This document shows positions 1-10,400 of a stretch of 64,000 nt of DNA, one piece after another. The stretch is from positions 30,985-94,984 of the forward strand of contig LUCM01001585.1 in the NCBI GenBank assembly GCA_008360955.1. Direction: 5' to 3'. The notes beneath the pieces are model-generated. The model ran no database searches. It was not told the origin of the DNA and saw only the letters and a list, made by a program, of their open reading frames with translations. The DNA comes from Fasciolopsis buskii (Eukaryota; Platyhelminthes; Trematoda; Plagiorchiida; Fasciolidae). Each line of letters opens with the position of its first letter. Position 1 is the stretch's first letter. The translations under genes were made by a program, and so were the position numbers.

Positions 1-935
1 AACCGGGAGATAATGGGGACATTTGCTTGTCTTGTGCAGAAAACCTTACTTTGCAGGAGGGGTCTGACTGAAGTTAACGGGATATTTGCTGTCACCGTTC
101 GAAACTGTCGGCGACTGCTGATTGTCACCGAGGTCGAATTCTGGACAAACTTAACTCAGAGAATCTTACCAGCCTGGACGGGGGCTGGTGGCACAGTAGG
201 ACCACATCCGCCATTTTGCTGGAAGTCTCGGTTTCAAATCCTGTAGAAGATATGCATCACTGATAAGCTCTAATGAGAGCGAGACTGGAGTCCTAGTGTA
301 TGATTGACTGGATGATCTGAGGTTTGTACCTGGAAGTTTTGGTCCAAATGACAGTCGGTAGCGGAGTTCGTGTTTTATTTTTACGCGACCGTCTCCTGCA
401 AAAGATACATCATCTCTGTGACTTAATAATGGAATTTTTACGGGAATAGGACACCAACAGATGCCCCGAAAACCATTTAGCCTTTTTGTTCAGCTGTGCA
501 TTTCTAATTTTTTTCGGAAACGGACGAAGGCTGCAGGGCAGTACGGTTATTTGGAACGGGCTGGTTGTCCGATACGCTATTATTTCGCTTCCCTCGACTG
601 GACAGATCACCTTTCTAACTGTTTGCTCAAGCAGTAGATCTCAGTCACACCTTCAAAAATACAGGTCTACGCCTGTGGAATACGACTTGGTTGTGGTTTT
701 TGGGTATATGGTATCCTCAGGTTGGTTTAACTTGCCTTGAAGCGGTCTTTTGGAGTGCGGTGACGAACAATTTCCTCGCTTTCTTAGGGACACAGTAAAG
801 AGTTGCTGTAGGCAAAAGGGATCTGACCGTTTATTAACAAGGTTCACTGGCATGATCTATCTGGTCATGCTGATTATAAAGAGGGCACTAATGGTTCACC
901 AACTGTACGAGTACCTTCGGTGAAAAAGATGTGAG
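1..935. other. No gene recognised
   Basis: Only short open frames with no recognisable domain on either strand. Confidence 0.6.
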
Positions 936-947
936 AATGTCAGTATT
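936..947. repeat. Left target-site duplication of the SINE
   Basis: AATGTCAGTATT here is repeated exactly at 1445-1456 on the other side of the element. It shows that the foldback unit, including the inverted left arm, entered in one event. Confidence 0.85.
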
Positions 948-1005
948 CATGAAATAGTTCCCCATGTGATATCATTGCCCAACTCACCATAAAGAAACCA
1001 TGGAA

Positions 1006-1050
1006 ACACTGTACAGCTATTCCATCCTTGTTAGGAATCATCAGCAGTGC
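1006..1050 (-). ncRNA. Antisense hammerhead relic in the left arm
   Basis: The inverted left arm carries the ribozyme in the opposite orientation. Reading the minus strand, CTGATGA and both stem I strands remain. The GAAA box has become GGAA (invariant A13 lost) and stem III has a C-to-T change. It is probably inactive. Confidence 0.7.
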
Positions 1051-1230
1051 ATACCCACCGCGCCCGAATGAAGCTCTGTAGGACATATCCAAAGCCTTCG
1101 TCGTACTTAGGCTACCTGCAGAGAAATCATCTATCAGGAGGGGTCGATCACTAGCGGAGAATAGCCATGCAAATCAGTGATGGATAGGTGCAACATCATG
1201 AGGTGAAGTTCAACAAACCGTTCAGAGCCT

Positions 1231-1305
1231 GCCCGGTAGCGTAATGGCTAAGGCGTTTGACTCAGAATCGTTCGTCCTTGTTTGGGTTCGCGTCCCATTG
1301 CGGGC
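1231..1305 (+). promoter_or_regulatory. tRNA-like internal RNA polymerase III promoter of the SINE
   Basis: The A box TAGCGTAATGG (1237-1247) fits the TRGYNNARNNG consensus. The B box GGTTCGCGTCC (1285-1295) has one mismatch to GGTTCGANTCC. The ends GCCCG and CGGGC can pair as an acceptor stem, and TGGG/CCCA can form the T stem. The anticodon-like loop is CTCAGAA, which would read CAG (Leu). The anticodon stem is weak and there is no CCA or terminator after it, so this is a tRNA-derived promoter, not a working tRNA gene. Confidence 0.85.
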
Positions 1306-1316
1306 GCGGTGGATAT

Positions 1317-1361
1317 GCACTGCTGATGATTCCTAACAAGGGTGAAACAGCTGTACAGTGC
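1317..1361 (+). ncRNA. Hammerhead ribozyme, type I, intact core
   Basis: The 45 bases fold as a hammerhead. Stem I is GCACTG (1317-1322) with CAGTGC (1356-1361), six pairs. The core CTGATGA is at 1323-1329. Stem II is built from TCCT and AGGG (with one G-U pair) around an AACA-type loop. GAAA is at 1344-1347. Stem III is the very short ACAG/CTGT. Cleavage would fall after A1355, a GUA triplet. A stem III this short with no loop is typical of hammerheads that cut as dimers. All invariant core bases are present. Confidence 0.87.
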
Positions 1362-1444
1362 TCCCATGGTTTCTTTATGGTGAGTTGAGCGATCATATCA
1401 CATGGTGAAGTATTTCATGCAAACATTCAATCTCCTACTACTAA

Positions 1445-1456
1445 AATGTCAGTATT
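1445..1456. repeat. Right target-site duplication of the SINE
   Basis: This is the second copy of the 12-base sequence at 936-947. Its first two A residues could equally be counted as element tail, so the exact edge is uncertain by a base or two. Confidence 0.83.
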
Positions 1457-2302
1457 GTTTACCTGATTTCTGATCTGATTCGGTTTACAGGTTCTGCTGA
1501 TATAGTTAATAGATTTGCTGTCTTATTCCTAACAGTCCACTATCAGTAACACTCGTTTTCATATGGATCATTGAACCCACAGTCATAGCGGCAATAAGAG
1601 ACCAAATATGTTTTGTGATGAATTTTTGGCCAACTAGGGCAGCCACTATCGTGCCTTTTTCGCGTGAATGTTACTTGTCCATTCGGCAGCTTTCCGTTGG
1701 TCGTGGCCGTTTTCCCGAAAGCAATGTAGATTGATACACATTCGCATCTTATAGATCATGGAATTAAATTAGTTGTCCGAAAGTTTCGACTCTCAAGTCA
1801 AGATACGTTTTCATACGGGAGGAATTTGTGTTGGAAGAGATGTGAACGAGGACTCAGGGTCAGCACACGGTCACAGAGCCTGTTGCTGACAGCATCGGGA
1901 AACGATTCGTACATTAAATCATACCACATACATTCGTTTTGTCTAGCCTCCATCTGAAAAACCGGAACGAAAGACATATTGGGAGACACTTCACAACCGA
2001 GTCTGGTTGTCATTTGTGATAGGATTCAGTTGTTGGTGTGGTGGCATAAATAATATATATATATATTAGAAGTTAAAAGACGTACAATGAGTTACAACTT
2101 TTGTTGTAACTTTTCGATCCAGACTAGGAATCGTTGTCCTTGAATGCGAGCGCTAGTTCCGTTCGTTTTGGTGCACTGTCCCTGTGTTTGCCTCTCTATT
2201 CTGCATCGTGGGTTTTATTAAGATAACGTAATGTTTACCAGTCTGGACATGTCGACTGAACGAGTTATTCGAGTGGAGGGATGCGAGAATCAGTCGCTCC
2301 CC
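1457..2302. other. No gene recognised
   Basis: Apart from the (TA)n run at 2051-2067, nothing identifiable. The 71-residue minus frame at 2013-1798 has no domain I know. Confidence 0.6.
2051..2067. repeat. (TA)n microsatellite
   Basis: Short alternating AT run. Confidence 0.9.
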
Positions 2303-2410
2303 CTTTCTCTTCTCAGTATTACGTTTCGCATAGGGATGGATGAACGAAATTTCCCTGGAAGCACACGACCGGTTTCGCGATTATTGCCATTCTTCAGGTA
2401 TGGGTTCCCG
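2303..2410. repeat. Left arm of a 0.1-kb inverted repeat
   Basis: This arm pairs with 2478-2574, about 80% identical as reverse complement by eye, with a spacer of about 70 bp. Shared landmarks are GACCGGTTTCGCG, TGGAAGCACA and TTCTTCTCAGTA. The left arm has about 15 extra bases (near 2380-2395). The pair produces a 151-residue open frame (2231-2686, +) that is not a credible gene. It lies just downstream of the Penelope-like fragment in that fragment's reading direction and may belong to its terminal region. Confidence 0.75.
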
Positions 2411-2477
2411 GTATTATTCTGTCCAACCATCTCTATTCCAGCGCGTTCCTTTCTTAGTTTTCCACTAGAATCTCATA

Positions 2478-2574
2478 CTGGGTACGCATACCTGAACCGC
2501 GAAACCGGTCATGTGCTTCCGGGCAAATTTTGTTCATCTATCCATGTGCGAAACATACTACTGAGAAGAAAAGC
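2478..2574. repeat. Right arm of the 0.1-kb inverted repeat
   Basis: This is the reverse-complement partner of 2303-2410; together they could form a hairpin in RNA. No target-site duplication was identified around the pair. Confidence 0.72.
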
Positions 2575-2674
2575 TAATACTTTCGGGTCTTGTGTCCTCT
2601 TTCTGAAGGGTGGCCTTGCTGGACCGACGAAAATCCTCCGACGAATCACCATGTGGCTCGGACTTATCAACCAT

Positions 2675-3055
2675 TCACACTCCTAACCATTCGAGTGAGT
2701 TTCTAGTGGGCTCCCCCTTTCGGTTTTCCCGGCTGACTACCTCTGCGGTGTTGATGTTGGCTTCATTTCCTGTTTGCTCACATTTGCGAATGTGGGTCAA
2801 CCAGTCGTAGTTTTGAGCTGTGTTCGTGCAAGCGTGTGCGTAATTGTTTGCCTGTCTCACCGACATCACACCCGAGGCATGAATGGCATAGGCTTTCCCT
2901 GATTAGTTGTGCTGGTCGACGCGATCTTTTCCGCGGAATAGAGCGGATTTCAGGGTGCCTGTCGGTTTGTAGGTGGTTGTGATATCCAGTGGATGTAGGA
3001 TGCGTTCGAGTGCTTCAAATGCTCTTCGTGCGTATGGAAATATCACGATCGATTT
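2675..3055 (-). pseudogene. Penelope-like element fragment: RT C-terminal linker and GIY-YIG endonuclease
   Basis: Read on the minus strand from 3055, IVIFPYARRAFEAL, YKPTGTL and a Lys-Asp pair match the conserved linker after the reverse transcriptase of Penelope-like elements. About 2885-2820, in another frame, come a Cys pair and VGETGKQLRTRLHEH (VGETGK at 2864-2847), the GIY-YIG hallmark. Then, after a further frameshift, TGNEANINTAEVV and a final SLEW match the end of that nuclease domain. The reading frame breaks at least twice, so it is a decayed fragment. The RT domain itself would lie above 3070 but was not seen. Confidence 0.75.
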
Positions 3056-3111
3056 AGTCCTCTTAGTATTTGCTCTGTTTTTTGCGAATACAGGCGTTCG
3101 TGAAAAATTTG

Positions 3112-3129
3112 TTATATATATATATATAG
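3112..3129. repeat. (TA)n microsatellite
   Basis: Short alternating TA run at the upstream edge of the Penelope-like fragment. Confidence 0.9.
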
Positions 3130-6100
3130 TGAGAGAACCGAAGGGAGCATGGAAAATCCTGTTATGCATTATGCAAGTGTGCAAACGACACTGTCGACAC
3201 ATTAGTATGTTCTGGGATGGGCCTGCATTCGCATTTTAGCACAACTGATCGGTGACTGTCTTCAAAGTGCGTACCTGCCTCCTCTTCTCGGGCCGTCCAA
3301 GTGGTTAGCGGAATTCATTATGCGGAACGAATGATCTTCGAATGGTTGAAACAGCTATCGTACTCGTTCTGTTCCCAGCCGTGTTGTGCGGCCCTTAATA
3401 CAAATCAAAGGGTTTAAAGGTGAGTTGAGGAGGTTCTTCCCGAGAAAATTCATTCTATGCCCTGCACACATTTAGTACAAACCTATGTACAGATTAAGCG
3501 CACTGGAGCCGTTCTAAAGGAAGAAAATATTAAGAGAGAAATAGGACAGAAAACCAAACATAGTGATGAGGTCACCAAACATATGACTACCTATCTATCT
3601 TCTACCTCCACTTCACTGGATACCCGTGGGGATCCATGGTTTGCCTGTGGATTTGGTCGCCCGAACAGTAGTACAAGGTTGACTTAGGCTACCCTACGCG
3701 GAACCTTTGGCCAAAGGGTCCAACCCTCAAAGCGGCGGGACAATCTGAAGGTCTCGTACTCCAATGCAGGACTGGTAACTGATGTCTCAGTTCATGCATC
3801 CTTTAAATGCGGTCCGACGTCCCACTACACCTGCCCGCTAGAGATGCCAGCAAGCATGCAGCCGTGGTTGATTTGAATTAAAGTTTAGCACTCTCCTCTA
3901 GTCCGACCACCAAAGAAAAGTCAGTCCGGTGAGATCTCCGGGCATTTGCGGTGTGTAGTATCTCCTACATCAGAGGATATCTGAGACCCATCGTCATCTG
4001 GGAGGATTTTGAGACGTTCAGTTGGATCTTGAAAACACCCTCGACCACATCGAGGCAGTTGGGGGCTTTACACCATGTAGAAATTGAACCAGGAAAAAAA
4101 CCAGTAAGAAGTAGATTTTGATAGGGGCAATGACACGCTAATAAGAGGACATCCTAACAAGTCCTGCAGATAGCTTGTTCTTTCCTAATGTAATCCACTA
4201 CTCCGTTTAGGATAAATTTAAATGCATCAAACGCCTTTCACTTTCACAGTGTCAAAGAGCTTCTATGACTGCATCGGTAAACAAATCGATGCTGTTGAGC
4301 GTGGAATGTTCGGTGGGTTTTTGAAGTGGTTCGAGGAGCCAGATTTTACATGGAATGAATGAGCCGTATACGAAATTGCGCGTACAGACGATTTTCAGTG
4401 AATAAGGGTCAGCATGTATTCAGGTGACTTTCTAATAATAAACTGCACGATTTTATGTGACTATTTCTTCGCTTACCGTTGATTTACCTCCTCTTAATGA
4501 GTGCTTTTTCACGCACTGGAAATATGTCGAAACAACTGGATGGATCGCTTCGATGCAATCTATAAAACCACACGCGATAGTTATTCCGTGTGACTCCTCA
4601 ATTCCACACTATAGTGACAAAAACGAGGATTAGTTCGAATTGGTGTCGAAGAAGACTAGATTTGCTTAGAATGTGGCTTGCCAAAGGTAGAGCCGATTAC
4701 AGAGGGAGCTCCGTCACCGCATAGCCCGGAAGAAAATTTCATTCAGTAACATGGAAGGGAATGAATCAAGTTGTTGTGCCTTATCATGTGAAGATTAACC
4801 AAATAAATAAGAAACCAAATGTACTACTAGAAACGTTGATGGTAGCACAGCTGTGTGTCGTATATAGTCGAACGGTCGAACTCGCAAAACCACGTTCATC
4901 CTGAGCTTTTGCTCGTTATCAAAGTGAATTTTGTAGGATATTTATCTCTGGAATATTAAGTGATCAGTTTCGTACGGACACCTAGTTGTTCTGTTCACGT
5001 AAATTTAGCTGACATTTTGTAGGTTTACCCGTCACTCACTATTCCTAGTCTGCTGTGATGCAGTCTCTGAATACCGTTTATTAGAATCTGAATGTAACTT
5101 AGTGACCAGAGTTGGAATGAACCCTGTTTCTACGCCCCTGTTGACGTGAATAAAACAAGGCTGCCAAGTCACCGGACTGGGCTTGACAGTGCACACGTGA
5201 ATGCGTCCATTTACGTCATTCGCCTTTGAAATGTGTTTATTGCTAATCAGATTTCGGGCGCTTAATCACAATTGGAAACCATAGCAATCGATGGAAAACA
5301 CAATCAGCGTTAAAAAAGAACTTGTCAAAATGCAGCAATTCGCCAATGGACCGCAGGAAATTTAGATGCCAGTTATTTGTCCGCTTTGGTGGCAACCCTC
5401 TAATCCACTACAAATTACGAAAACTTTATATGCAACTGATCCGTCGATTTTCCTGTTACGCCGCTTACTCCCTATTATGCTTTGTGTTGGCTACTTGGAA
5501 GAATAGCACTCAAGACGTTCATCTCACAATGTTCTTCCTAATGATTCCATCGATTACAGTCGGTTAACTCGAAATTTCCAACAACTGAGTTTTGTCAAAG
5601 GTAAAATAATTTCGGTTTGCGACGTATTCTTGAAGACAGACAAGCAATTTCCGTTAATAAAACTATACCCGAAAACTCTCGAAATTCTCCTCCGGTGCAA
5701 AACTAACTCAACACAACGTGCTTTTCTTCGGGTTGTTAATTGATAATTAGGGACGTACGTAAAGTTATGCAAAGGCCCATTACATATTTTTACTATTTAG
5801 TGATTTTCTTTGGCTTTGAATTTATCATCGATTGGTCCTTCTCATCAGCCCATCAAATTTCTTGGAGCCAATACAGCTGCTAACTTTCGGCAGTCCTCTC
5901 TAATTCAATCTTCCAATGACAGATGGAAATGGTCGCCTGTTCATTTTGTTTATACTAAAACATTTCACCCGATTCTCCCCTGCGTACTGCATCCCACCGA
6001 ACTCATACTGGAAACTTCTTTGCAACTGATCCTTTTTCATTTATTTAAAATGATTCGCTTCGCAGCACAAGATGTTTCCTCCAAATATCTTCATAGCTTA

Positions 6101-6795
6101 GATATATCCCCAATTAGATAAACTGAAATAAATCTTTCTTAATGTGACACACGAACCATTTCAACCGTCCCTTTTGCAGACAGAAGCTGGAAAGCAAAGG
6201 GTAAATTGGAATCAGTTTTCATCTAAACCTTGGAATTCAAATTTCGCCTCTGCCAAGCTGCTCAAAAGAACATACTCTGAGAATTAATTTCCAGAGCGTT
6301 CGTGTTACGCAGATCGCGTCTAATGACTGCCCTCCCCAACAAGAACTAAAATATGCAAGACGCTTTCACGGGTTTTGGTTGGAGGGGGGGTTTCTGATTG
6401 CATTTACACTGAGAATAATTTGGAAGTGCCTCGAATATCCGATCACTTAGAAAAAACAATTGTTTCATGGTTTTCGAATGGTCACTCTTTTTTCTGCGAT
6501 ATCGCTGACCTAGAAGTTGTTTTATTCGAATTTGTAATGTCCACTGGCTTTGTTCCCTATTGATTACCACTACTGGTCACTAAATGAAATTAACTATCAC
6601 AACAAAATTAACCTTTTCACTAGTGGTGCGGTTATTCTCGTTCCTGCCGACGACTGCTGATGTTTGTACTAGGTTGCAGCAGTTTAATTCTACCCACGTA
6701 CGCTGATTATTTGTCGATAATTAACAGATGCAAAAGCTCCGGATAACTATGAAAGCGATTTGCATCCATTTTCTCAATGGAAAACTAAATGTTTA
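3130..6795. other. No gene recognised
   Basis: Open frames stay below about 105 codons. Parts of 5320-5560 and 5810-6060 are loosely alike (for example TGCAACTGATCC in both) and may be an old diverged repeat, too weak to call. Confidence 0.5.
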
Positions 6796-7157
6796 CATGA
6801 AATAATCTACCATGTGATATGATCGCTCGACTCACCATACAGAAACCATGGGAGCACTGTACAGCTGTTTCACCCTTGTTAGGAATCATCAGCAGTGCAT
6901 ATCCACCGCGCCCGCAATGGGACGCGAACCCAAACAAGGACGAACGATTCTGAGTCAAACGCCTTAGCCATTACGCTACCGGGCAGGCTCTGAACGGTTT
7001 GTTGAACTTCACCTCATGATGTTGCACCTATCCATCACTGATTTGCATGGCTATTCTCCGCTAGTGATCGACCCCTCCTGATAGATGATTTCTCTGCAGG
7101 TAGCCTAAGTGCGATCAAGGCTTTGGATATGAACTACAGATCTTGATTACTTGATGC
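6796..7157 (-). mobile_element. Foldback SINE, reverse-oriented copy
   Basis: Read on the minus strand this holds the head, tRNA-like promoter (about 6910-6984) and ribozyme arm of the family. Its left end is CATGAAATA, the same terminal base as in the other two foldback copies. It runs directly into a forward copy (7158-7494), so the 0.7-kb pair is a longer foldback than the canonical one. Flanking sequences AAAACTAAATGTT (left) and AAAACCTAAATATGTT (right of 7494) resemble each other and may be a decayed target-site duplication. Confidence 0.82.
6854..6898 (-). ncRNA. Hammerhead ribozyme, intact core
   Basis: On the minus strand GCACTG, CTGATGA, a TTCCT/AGGGT stem II, GAAA, ACAG/CTGT stem III, A17 and CAGTGC follow in the same 45-base arrangement as at 1317-1361, with no core change. 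Confidence 0.87.
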
Positions 7158-7494
7158 GTTTTAGTAGTAGGAGATTGAATGTTTTCATGAAATAATTTAC
7201 CATGTGATATCATCGCAAATCAGTGACGGATAGGTGCAACATCATGTGGTCAAGTTCAACAAACCGTTCAGAGCCTGCCCGGTAGCGTAATGGCTAAGGC
7301 GTTTGACTCAGAATCGTTCGTCCTTGTTTGGGTTCGCGTCCCATTGCGGGCGCGGTGGATATGTACTGCTGATGATTCCTAACAAGGGTGAAACAGCTGT
7401 ACAGTGCTTCCATGGTTTCTTTATGGTCAGTTGAGCGATGATACCACATGGTGAATTATTTCATGCAAACATTCAATCTCCTACTACTAAAAAA
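7158..7494 (+). mobile_element. Foldback SINE, forward copy with shortened left arm
   Basis: It starts with about 59 bases of inverted 3' end (from TTTAGTAGTAGGAG), then jumps to the segment CAAATCAGTGACGG, the tRNA-like promoter (about 7276-7350), ribozyme and tail. The left arm is cut short and the head is missing, so it is a deletion derivative joined to the reverse copy before it. Confidence 0.82.
7363..7407 (+). ncRNA. Hammerhead ribozyme, intact core
   Basis: Core CTGATGA and GAAA are intact, stem III is ACAG/CTGT. Stem I is GTACTG/CAGTGC, where one C-G pair has become a U-G wobble. Cleavage would fall after the GUA triplet, as in the other copies. Confidence 0.85.
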
Positions 7495-10400
7495 CCTAAA
7501 TATGTTGGAAAAACAACATGGGGTTTCCGTTCAGAATTAGATTTGACAGCCATTAACCCTACATTGTTGTGCTCTGATCTTGGTTTTTTGACTCGCATCA
7601 CAGGCTACACAGAAGTGAAGTTCGCAGTGATTAAATTACACCCTAGTAATCCGTAAGTGTCTTGTAGTTAGTTCAAAGAGGATTATGAGTACAAGTCAAC
7701 CAGTGAGTGGTCCAGTTAGTCATATCACCTGATATCACCGGCCTTCACTTGAGGGATTCTCGTGGGATCCAACCGGTCAGTCTAACTCGTTCCGTTAGGG
7801 AAAGTCCGCTAGTTAAGATGCTTACACCCTCATTAGTTTTACGGAGTGACCACCCCTATCGAGCTTTTAACCAGCATCGACCTCACAGAACAGTACACAC
7901 AGAGGGATAGATCTACGAGGATTTGCAACCCTTTCCATCCGATTTAACCCATTCCAATTCAGTGTCTTCTCTAACGGTTGAGCTGTGAGACCCAAAGCCC
8001 TAAACTTAAGTCATTCTTGGTGAAAAAATGCAAACAATGGAACGTTCAAAAGACTCAGTCATTGCTATTAACCTTATTATTCAGCAAGACCGTAGTTTCT
8101 GGCTCATTTATCTCTGGATGTGGTCTCAAACGACTTCTCAATCATTTCTGCTATCAGGGGCATTGCAATACATTACCAAAACACTACGACATACAGAACT
8201 GCGTCAAGAACCAACTGGTAGCTTTTCCGTAGATATTACTAGACAATCCATAATGCTAACATGCATACATCCAAAGGACTGACTACGATATTCACAATGG
8301 CAAAAGTTCATCCTAATTGGGTTTAAGGTGGTTTAAAGAAATACGGGGTGGGAAAATATCATAACGATGCAAAATAATTCCAAAAATCGACACTCTTTAG
8401 ATGTACCGGGTCTTGAAGATGGAGAAAATCTCCTTCCGAATGTAATTTATTTGGTTCTTGTTTTGTGCATTCTGTGCCTGGCTTCCTTCGCATTTCATCG
8501 ATAGCTAACCAGATTGTTTTTAACTCAAGAGCTTTATTGGTTTTCTGGTGAATTTTCTGTAAAATAGCATTGCATGATTAGCTGAAATTTGGGTTTGCTT
8601 CATGAAGATAGCTACACCCCTTCTCTCCTGAGCTGAAGCTTTACTGTTGATGTAAAAATTTATCGCCACTTTCATTTTCTGGATAAATTCTGGTTTGTGG
8701 GCACATGCAGAATGTATGCGATACAACCTAGTGCCCTGCCAGAATCCGTTGGAAATTATAGTGCAGCTGTGTTTGGTTTGGTTCCACATAAAAGAGTTTA
8801 AAGCCAACCCAAATGACTAACCCACACTCTTAATCGCCAATAGCAGTTTGTGGTAAAATAGAGATCTAATTTCTATACTTATTCCCGATGCTGGTGATCA
8901 GACCGTACAAAGACAAAACATGCGGATCAAAATTCAACAGGCTTAGAGTTCTAGCTGCGAATGGGTGAATCAGAATTGATTGTTATTTTTGTAGCACTTA
9001 GGATATAAACACCATGCGTAAGCGTTTATTTAGTACATGCAATTGCAACAGTAAGTATCTTCAATGAAAGCAAAGCGGTGTGCACATGTAATCAAACTGA
9101 CCAAAATGCTAAATATGCAATGAGTGACTGAATATCAAAGTAAGTATAAAAAATAAACAATCAGTTGTAGGCTACTGAGCTCTATGTGGCGTCAAACTGA
9201 TAAGCGTGTGAGCGATAATGAATGCTTGGTGCCAGTAAGCAGCGGTGGGTCAGTAACGGACAGGACGGAATTCCGATCAATAGTTTAGCAAATTGCCAGT
9301 CGTGCCTTTGATGGCCTTGAACACACGTCGAAATTCGGGTCCTCGGGGAATGCAGTAAGTGTATTATTACAACCTGAGGCAAGGAAATCACGATCAGTGT
9401 TAAGTGAGCACTGGCCTGTGACGTCTGTTGCGTAAGGAAATCGAAAAAAAACTTTACGGTTTTTAAATTGACTGCATTCTAATGCATTCCTGTTTCATTC
9501 CGCTTTCAGGGTCCTTAACAGGCAAAGAACATCAAAGATCACGATTCGGCAGAAAAGGAAGACCCTTCAGTAGAAGAGTGTTTGCCTACACTGAGAACAG
9601 AGCTTTGAATGCCTCCGAAAACTGTGTGACTCCTGATATGCTTGTAGTTAAACAAAAATAATACATTGCTGATCCTATCGTGCGTTGAGCTCTGTCTTTG
9701 TTCGTGTGGTGGATATATGTTGTGATTGGCTAGTGACCACTAATCGGTGTTGAATCCATTTCAGAGTCATCGGTTCCTGATTCGATCTGACAGTCCATGC
9801 TGGCTGAAGGTAAACTGATCCTTCTGGTGTTGAAGGAACCCTAACCCGGTGTATGTTACTTTTTGGCGCCTCTTCCAGGAACGAAATATATGGAAGATTA
9901 TAAATTCGAATGTTCGAGGCTGGAGGACCTCGCTTCGAAATGTAAAAAAATATGGTACACGAGATTATGGATGCCTTGAATATGGATCACAAAAGTTGGA
10001 AACTCCACAAAAATAATAGAATCAGCCTGAACACAACAAGAAGTTAGACCGGGGGAAAATGTACTCCAATGGCCATGGGAGTATGAGCACTGTCTGCAAC
10101 GTCCTTTCTTATGAAGTGCAGTCTAACAGGTCGGCTGTATGCCGCCACTTTATTTCTGATTGTTTGGTTGCTGATGCGGGTTGTTACGCTTACTGAACTT
10201 CGGCTTGAGTTTCCTATCCACTTTTTCGCATTTCAGATCAAGATGTGATCAGTTTGAAAGTTCTATTGTTTTTTGTTCTCTCTTCAGCTGAGCTTTTCAA
10301 AGACGTACGCTGCTGCTAATAATTAATGCCTTCTCCATTTGTGCATATATATGTTCACAACCTGTCAAATTATGCCGTGATAACCGATTGGGTGACCATT

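Larger units (their letters stand above)
948..1444 (+). mobile_element. Complete foldback SINE with hammerhead ribozyme
   Basis: This 497-bp element lies between two exact copies of AATGTCAGTATT (936-947 and 1445-1456), a 12-bp target-site duplication. Layout: left arm 948-1066, unique head 1067-1230, tRNA-like Pol III promoter 1231-1305, right arm 1301-1419 with the ribozyme, and tail 1420-1444 ending CTCCTACTACTA. The two arms are each 119 bp and are imperfect reverse complements. The left arm stops at CATGAAAT and lacks the last 25 bases of the tail. There is no long open frame and no poly(A) tail. The element is non-autonomous and probably mobilised by a LINE. Confidence 0.88.

Noticed and set aside
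1231..1305. A true tRNA-Leu gene.
   Set aside because: The anticodon stem is weak, the acceptor stem has only five pairs, no terminator follows, and the same sequence recurs within every repeat copy.
2231..2686. 151-codon plus-strand frame.
   Set aside because: It spans an inverted repeat, has no domain, and overlaps the end of a Penelope-like fragment on the other strand.
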